A DNA stretch of 64,000 nt from Echiichthys vipera (Eukaryota > Chordata > Actinopteri > Perciformes > Trachinidae), in assembly GCA_963691815.1 (NCBI GenBank), contig OY829645.1, positions 15,046,848-15,110,847 of the forward strand. Reading direction: 5' to 3'. A program made the translations under genes and the position numbers. A model generated the notes under the pieces. The model had not been told where the DNA came from, made no database searches, and was given only the letters and a program-made list of their open reading frames with translations. This document shows, one piece after another, positions 56,740-64,000 of this stretch (position 1 is the stretch's first letter; every line of letters starts with the position of its first letter).

Positions 56740-59700
56740 TAATACAATAATAACCATGTTGTTATATTTGTCACTTTATTTTTTTAAACAGCTGGTGTAA
56801 TTTTTTCATTGTTTTATACTTTTTAATCATAAAACAAAATCAATGCCAACAACAGACTCGAGAGGGATATTTTTGTCATTGTATTATTTAATCTTTCATT
56901 AATATAATATTGCTTTGAAATGTTAAACAGTATCACATTTTCATTGACAAACCATACTCTCTGCCACAAACATGGGCAAAGCATTGTATGCTGGTACAGT
57001 TTTTTTTCTACACTTTAACCTTCCTTTTTCTCTTAATAACCCCCACCGTTACTATCTTTAATAGACCTGAATCAATAGAAATGCTCATTAATGGTCTACA
57101 GTGTTCTAAACATTACAGTACCTACATGACATGATCAGAAAGTCACATGGGGGCCAGGAAATAGACTTGACCCTTTCTGACTGACGTCTCTCTTGAGACA
57201 GGAGTGATACACAGGTCCTGTCTAGTCATTGATGTGGGACAACAGGTTACCGTTGTCTGTGTGTTTGTATTCATATCAGGGCAGTGGAGGAGCAGGCGAT
57301 ATACAGAGTGAGATTCTTAATGTCAGAGTGGTGCTGGTGGGCCTTGCACATTGCATAAGGCTTTCCTCGTTTTCTCTCTCTACCTCTTTTCCACTGCTCT
57401 GCCCACTAACTCACACACTCACATAGGCTGCTCCCCATCAACTCACAGCTTGGTATCCGGAAACTTGAACGCTGGGGTGAGCTACACAAGGAAAACACCA
57501 ATGTTAAAAAGACTGGTACATGCACAGCCAAATCATGCCACCAAAACTTGCTTTAAATAGCTGCTGCTCATTAAAGTGTAATGCTTTTATATTATGCATC
57601 CATACTAGAGCAGGTTGTCTTGGTGACACACAAAATGGAAGAACATACGTGACAAAGTGTTGCGAGGAAAATGACGACGATGGAAACATGGAGGGATGAG
57701 GATGAATCGCTGTATTGATGTGTGACGGAGAGAGGAGGGAACATAAAAAGCGAATGGCAGATGAGTGATAAGAGACGAGACACTGCTACAGTACATACAA
57801 AGACTGCTCAGGCCAAGTGCATCAAAAGGTACAAAAACACAAAACACTGCCAACATGCATCGTCAGTGGAACAGTCAGAACAGTGGCAATGACACAGCCA
57901 CAGTACTGCACACAGACCAGCTACATCTTAACAGTCAGTCTCCAGACACACTGTCTTCTGGAGAGGAGCTCAATTCCTCCCATCTCCTGCAGCACATAGA
58001 AACAAGGACAGTGGACAGTGATGTAACAGCAATAGTCCAAACTCCCATGAGGACAGACAAAAACAAGGCATACAGCACGCAAAGTAGGTAGTGCACACAG
58101 AATACGTGCCGACTCCACGACAAGCATTTTTGAGTCACAGTGCGGGAAGGAAATTCTTCTTTTTAAAGAAAAAAAAAAAAACTATGTCATGTTCTCAGCA
58201 TAACAAATCCATTCGCATTTACACGACACCAGAGCAACACTTTCTCTTTTAATGTAGTGGAATTAAATCTTTTCACTGTGTTTTTTTCCAAGTGACATAC
58301 TTTGCATGTACTGTACCTAATTCTAAATCGGCGTGAAACAGCATGGATACCTACCCATGTAATCATGATAATAAGATGCTATGTTGGGAAATGTGCACCA
58401 ATTTGCTCCAGGCTCATTAATATACAACTGAAATCATGATGTGGATGTTTATGTCTTTTTGTTTAGATTACCAAAATTGGGAAATGTGTATCCATTGTCA
58501 CAACACGCAGTATGCTTGTGTATTTGTGTTTTATGTTGTTTCGCCTCTGATTGTATCAGTGTTGGGATCCTTCAGGATCCCTCTTTTAATCACTCTTTCC
58601 CAAAGTATTTCAAGCAGCCACCATCTATCAAAAAGTATCACAAAATGCACTAATGTTCTTTTCGCACCGTAAGAAAAGAAAAGAAGGTATTAAAAGGGAT
58701 AGTGCTACGTTTTTTACACAGTGTTATTATTATTTTTTTTAATTGACAAGAAGCTGCTGTGATTTGCAGTCTCTCTGTGCCACCATGACTACTGAGAGAC
58801 TGCAGATAGGGCAGGGGAGTACGAAGGCCAGAGCAAAGACTCATCTGGACAAAACTGTACCATCATAAGAACAATGTCCCAGCTAGTCATTCAGTTTTTC
58901 ACACCACCAGGAAATCAGATGTGTTGGGGTGGTTTTTTTTTAGAAGGGGGGGGGGGGGGGGGGGGGGCAGTTGTTGAGTGTTGGTGTGGACTTTAATTGA
59001 TTATAGATAACCAAAATTACGTAAGGCTGTTGTCCTCGGTAAAGTATAGGAAAGCTGTCCTCTGTGTGTGTGTGTGTGTGTATACAAGGATTCAGTTCTT
59101 GGTCCGTTAGAGTTCAGACATCAGTGACAGATTCACGACCAATCCATCGCGTTGTTATGAGTATTGTACAAATGCGTAGAAAAAAAACAGGTTGTTTTGC
59201 TGCATGTTGCTGTTTTGTCTTTCATTGATTTTAATTGTCCGTCTTGCATCCCATGCTAGCAAAGCAGCCTCCTCATAGTGCCTCACAGTGGTAGATGCCT
59301 GGTAAGACAGGACAGGCTAAAGATGGAGAAAGAAAAAAATATATATATAATTGTCTTGAGGCAAAACAACCAAACAATTCAGAAAATTTTAAATAAAAAT
59401 GGATGTTTTCTGTCTGTGTCTTTTATTTTACACACTAAACCTTGAATTTGATATCGAAAAGGCCACGATAAAGGAAAAGTTAGAGTTAGACTATATTGAC
59501 ACCGCTCACACGTCAGTACAGTAAATATACAGCCGGCTAACTCAGCTTAGCACAAAGAGTGGAAACAGCTAGCTTGGTTGGGTCCAAAGCTTAAAACCTG
59601 ACACAAGGGACATTTTGAGATGGTGGTAGCTGACTTTTTCTGTAATCTTTGGACAAAGCCAGGTCAGCTCTATTCGGATTTCAGTTTTTATGCTAATATA

Positions 59701-60456
59701 GATTAGCTGGCTGCCTGCAGTAACTTCATATTTGCTGTACAGGTGTGAGAATGGTATCGATATTGCCATCTAAATCTTAGCAAGAAAACTAATAACTGCC
59801 CCTTTTAAAATGTTGATCTTTTCCTTTTACAGTTTAACACACTGTACCTGACTATTTTGGTATTACACACACGTTTGTAGTTTACTCATAAATCTTTCTG
59901 GAAATTAATCTAAGCCAATGTGGAGTCTAGATACAGAAAAAAATGAAAATGATTGTTTTGCCAGCAGAGAATCAATTTAAAGAATGCCCTGAAATAAGAA
60001 GAAGAATATAGATGCAACCTCTGGGAGCTATCGGGGATTTGGAGGCAGATGCAAGTTGTCAGGAAAAGGAGGATGAGGAGGAAGAAGAGGCAGTTTGGTT
60101 GCGAGAGCAGGGCCACTGTGAAATGAGATCAGTCCAGGATCGTCCGTTCCAGGGTCCCACCATTGGCCGAAGCAGCAACAGGCGAGGGAGTCTGCCAGGG
60201 GGTGTTGGGGAGGCACGGGAGAGCCGCAGGAGTGTTTGTCATGGCGGGTAAAGAGTTTGGTGTGGGTCGCTGGGCAGGGCAAAGGAGGATGCAGGAGTAG
60301 GCAACCCTGAGGGATGCTATACCATCACAGTGAGAAGGCACAGGGCTCGCATGTATTTATGTGTGTGTGTGAGAGAGAGATAAATAAAGAACCGGATGTA
60401 GGGGGGAGAGGTAAGTACGAGGGGGTGCAGAGGGGCGGCTGTGGGGATCCGGCCTC
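56740..60456 (-). other. Probable 3' UTR or 3' flank of the minus-strand gene
   Basis: No coding exons recognised. Holds a 22-G run at 58946-58967, a short TG repeat near 59063-59081, and several short ORFs on both strands that look like chance. Assignment as UTR follows only from the stop codon just to the right; no polyadenylation site is certain. Confidence 0.3.
58946..58967 (+). repeat. 22-G homopolymer
   Basis: Uninterrupted G run preceded by T8. It would be C-rich in the minus-strand transcript if this is a 3' UTR. Confidence 0.9.
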
Positions 60457-60576
60457 AGAATATGGTGGTCTCGTACTTGGTGCTGACGGGGCGCCTGTGG
60501 GATTCCCGCTGGTCCAAGAGCCAGGTGGTGCTGCCCAGGGAGTGCATGTCTGCGTCCATCTCCAGGGGGTCGATCT
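60457..60576 (-). CDS. Last coding exon of an unrecognised minus-strand gene
   Basis: On the minus strand, ctccctccccccggcag is a textbook acceptor followed by IDPLEMDADMHSLGSTTWLL, then DQRESHRRPVSTKYETTIF and TGA. Codon use is coding-like and GC-rich, unlike the AT-rich surroundings. The product ends Thr-Ile-Phe with Thr at -2, which fits a class I PDZ ligand, so a membrane or synaptic protein is possible. I do not recognise the family. Upstream exons would lie beyond 60.6 kb and perhaps outside the window. The 3' UTR would run leftwards, probably to somewhere after 56.7 kb. Confidence 0.6.
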
Positions 60577-63500
60577 GCCGGGGGGAGGGAGGGTGGAGGG
60601 ACGAGAGGAGGGCGTGAGACGGGCGGCAGAGGAGGCCATTGCGCAACACTGACAGGTCCTCAGCTCACACACGTACATGTGGATTAGAGGTACAGTCCAG
60701 TGATCATGTTATAATCACAGAAACTCAGGACTCAATCCACAACATGGATGATCTGACAGGAAAAACACTCAGCCTCTGCAAGCAGCAGCAGCAGTAAACC
60801 AAAGCTACGAACCTCTGGGAGTTAAAAAATATACTGATTAGTAGTTCAAAAGCAACATGTGCTCTACACCATTGGTTCATACAAACAGGAGCTGTCATAA
60901 GCAGTCAAAACACACACACATATACTGATGATTAATACTGATTTACTTAGTGCTAAATATGAACTTGAAAAAAATCTCAAGAAAGGCATTAGAAATTTAA
61001 AAACTCCCTGGAGGACATCTTCATTTCAACGTGTTTTAAAAAGCTAGACATACAACAAAAACAGAGAAAGAGACCCTAAAACCATCCAAGACAACTTCAA
61101 CCATCTTGTTTACGAACCCTCACTGACGCAATTAAGCCAGCAGTCCTCACAGATACTTATAAAGAGAAGGTAAATCACATCAAGAAGCTCTCTCTTCCCT
61201 GAATGTTTAACCACAGAACATGAGCTAATTGCATCTTAAACTCTAATATGTTAGATGAAGATGAGAGATGGGAAAATAAAGGGATGAGGAGAACGTTAAT
61301 GGTTGAAATATTAAGAACCACAAAACGCGGAGGCAAAGTGCACTGCGGCACTCCAACAGCAACAACAAAAAGAAAGAAGGGAGGGATTGGTGTGTAAGCA
61401 GATGTGTGTGGTAATAACAGGTTGAATAGAGGAAAGGAAAGAGAAGGACCTGGACTCCAGGGCTAACAGAGTGCAACGGGAGGAAGGAAGGACGGTGGGT
61501 AGTACACGTGTGACAGTGACAGCAGCGGCATTCGAGCAGAGGGGCACCCTGGGAGGCAGGAGGACCAAGAAGACAAGAACAAAGACATGTTAAAAAAAAA
61601 CGAGAGAATAGAGGGACAGCATTTTTATGCACCAAATCGACAAAGAAGAAATCTAGTAGGAGCAGTTCATCACATTTTTAGTGCTAAAGAACTCAAATTA
61701 CAAAATACACGTTCTTGTGATAAAACGCTTTACTGCCTGTTCAACAAAGTTCTCGCCTGCACGGCACCTCTGTCAAGCTTTAGAGGATTCTCCCCCTGTG
61801 TGGAAGCCAGCCTACAGAGTGGAGGCGAACTTTAGCTCCCTCATTCTCTGTTTTGGAGTACGCTCCGGCAACTCCAGCCAAAGTTAGCTGAGATTTACGA
61901 GCATCACGTTCGTCAAACACTTTGGTGAGCTCTCCTCATCATAACACTTTTTCTCTTGTGACATTAAACTTGAAAACGTTGTTTGAAAATAGAAACAAAT
62001 ACATAATCTAAAGACGTCAAAAACAGTCTAGTCTTACAGTATTCCTCACCATCACTAGGGTTAACTAGTTTTACTCTGCAGTACAAAAACAATGGCGTTT
62101 CTTCTTTTGCATGTTTTCTACAAAGATTATCAACTGATGAGGATGCTACCTTGGACTTTCACTACTCAGGCTGTGTTTTAAATCATTCATTCATTCATTA
62201 CTTACTATCTAGGGAGTTCTATGTAGAGGACTATAGTGACGTCCTCACACATCTGCCATTTTTCCTTCAGCGCAATGCATGATGGTTAAATTATCCACTA
62301 GTCCACTAGTGTCTAGTAGATTTGTTTCACTGACATGCCAAAAAAATCAATGGTAACCTATTGAGTTGTTATTGTAAAATCTTTTAAAAATTCAGTCGTC
62401 ATTTGGCCAGTGGACTGAAAATAAGTTAATTTTGGACCTTGACTGTTTAAATATACATAAATATACATATATATCGTGAGTATTGAGTGATTTCAGACAG
62501 CCTCTCTTTTAGCACAATATCACGTACACTGACGCTAAAAAGTTTGGAATCACATTGTTGTATTTTTCTTCAGGAATAGTTTCCATTATTGAACCACAAC
62601 AGTGCAGTTTTTCTTCTGGCCCTCTGCAGTTTACTCAGCAGTTAGATTGAAGAGGTTAATTCTGTGGTTTTCATAGTATGTTTATCTGATATTCCCTGGT
62701 TCAATTCAAACAGTGCTAACACTAGAATAACCAATTCCTGCTGAGAAGTTTTAAGAATAGCTTTTGCTAAAGCAACACACCTGGTATCTTTTGCCAATGA
62801 GGGCTGACTTCTTCTGTTCTTATGTGACAGAGGTATCTCTGTCTCTCTCTGCCTTTTCATATATTATAGAGTAGTCCCCTCAGTAATCTGGCTTTACCAA
62901 ATCAAACTTTTGAATGGTAATCAGAGTTTGAAATGAACTTTTTTGTCCACCTGCCACAAGCAACTCAATAGGTTACCATTGTATTTTTGGCTGGTGAGCG
63001 AACAGTCACTTGCATATTTTACCAGTATACCGTATAGCTGGTGGCTGAAGCTCATTTCCAGCCCTGACGGTAATGTACAGTATGTAAACATATAAAGGTA
63101 TTTTAGTTTCACAACAGAGGCTGCAATTTCAACAAACTCACTGAGCTAACATTAGCTTAATTAGCTAGCTACAGCTGTCTGTCGACAGCTAGAGATCTCT
63201 GCTTTTGTCTACCTCTCTCTGAGATCACAAACCCACGGTTCAAATGTAACAAACAATTCAGTAAATCTGTCGGTGTTATATCACCCTGTATGGCCCGTGC
63301 GAGAAGAGACAGCTTGTGTAGCAACAGTAACGAGGTGGGGGCTAATCAAACGGATCTCTCCTTAGAGATCATTTTAAATAACTGTACGGCTGCCACAGTG
63401 TGTATTTAAACCTACTAGACTTGGTAGCACTCACAGAGCCATAAAAAGCATTAAAACAAATTGCAGCAGATAGGAGTTCCCCCACCCCCTCTCATTTAAA

Positions 63501-64000
63501 ACTTAAACAACCAGCCAGTCTCGTTATGCAGCTCTGTGATTACTTCATATATTATCCTTACAGGCAGGTAGTAAAACAAAGTGATTTGTGTCTCTGCATA
63601 AGCATGTGGTCCAGTAGTGTGCGTGCTGCCGGCGGAGGAGCTCTCTCAGGTGACAGTGATCACTGAGTGTTCATTATATGCAGCCTGAGAGGTCAATACA
63701 TCAATGCATATCTAAGGGTATACGTGAACATTTACGAAACACACTTAATCAATAGCAAGGGAGCAGTGGATGGGTCCAACCAGCAGAGCTGAGCTCTCAG
63801 AAAAGTCCCAGAGGAAATCATATACCCGCCTGTAAGCAACAAATTAAAAAAAAACTATTCATTCATCATGTTTCGCATATGCACAAAAAAAAAAATCTCC
63901 CTGATCTGAGTGACTCAGAGGTGAGGGGTGGGCGAGATGAAATTGGTAGCAAAGTAATGACTCATCACTTTCTACCACAAACACAGCAAATCTTCCTTTA
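60577..64000. other. Probable intron of the minus-strand gene, nothing coding recognised
   Basis: Lies upstream (minus sense) of the last exon. I saw no second exon with convincing splice sites. It contains scattered AT-rich and purine-rich stretches and a triple CATT at about 62188. The 130-codon minus ORF at 61243-61635 is Leu/Cys/Ser-rich and looks like a shadow of purine-rich DNA. Confidence 0.3.

Noticed and set aside
60325..60678. 117-codon minus-strand Pro/Ser-rich ORF
   Set aside because: Different frame from the spliced exon ending KYETTIF and crosses its acceptor; no coding support.

Overview
The window looks like nuclear DNA of a ray-finned (teleost) fish. It has split vertebrate genes with GT-AG introns, very long CA/TG microsatellites, L2-type LINE fragments, tRNA-derived SINEs, hAT/Harbinger-type DNA transposon relics and AT-rich introns. 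There is no sign of bacterial or viral genome organisation.

Layout. (1) 1-11.3 kb is repeat-rich, with few gene signals. It holds a DNA transposon with a nested SINE (2.4-3.4 kb), a solo LTR with a perfect 5-bp target duplication (7.61-8.11 kb), a possible last exon of an unknown minus-strand gene (about 9.06-9.12 kb) and a 5'-truncated LINE (10.05-10.83 kb). (2) About 11.4-11.6 kb is a likely promoter with an untranslated first exon, probably of phc2. (3) 11.6-22.8 kb would then be the first phc2 intron, with LINE, SINE and microsatellite insertions; one L2 fragment carries a 31-bp microinversion. (4) 22,898-44,429 (+) is a polyhomeotic-like Polycomb gene, phc2, with 14 coding exons assembled here into an uninterrupted 906-codon frame carrying HD1, an FCS zinc finger and a C-terminal SAM domain. 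(5) 47.8-54.3 kb (+) is tcp11, nine coding exons and 484 codons. (6) 54.3-60.4 kb is intergenic or UTR DNA with two further DNA transposon relics. (7) 60,457-60,576 (-) is the last coding exon of an unrecognised minus-strand gene whose product would end in a PDZ-ligand-like Thr-Ile-Phe. The remainder, to 64 kb, is probably its last intron.

How the genes work together. phc2 encodes a PRC1 subunit that polymerises through its SAM domain and keeps developmental genes silent. tcp11 belongs to the T-complex-11 family, linked to sperm function. No functional link between them is visible beyond their head-to-tail arrangement.

The most unusual features concern phc2 RNA processing. About 130 uninterrupted GT units end nine bases before an exon. 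An in-frame second acceptor with a proper pyrimidine tract lies 66 bases downstream. One 87-base intron is GC-AG, and the next intron's donor runs straight into a CA repeat. A CpG-rich block before the HD1 exon looks like the start of a short isoform. tcp11 also has a GC-AG intron. I found no novel multi-gene system; the novelty lies in splicing architecture and transposon rearrangements.
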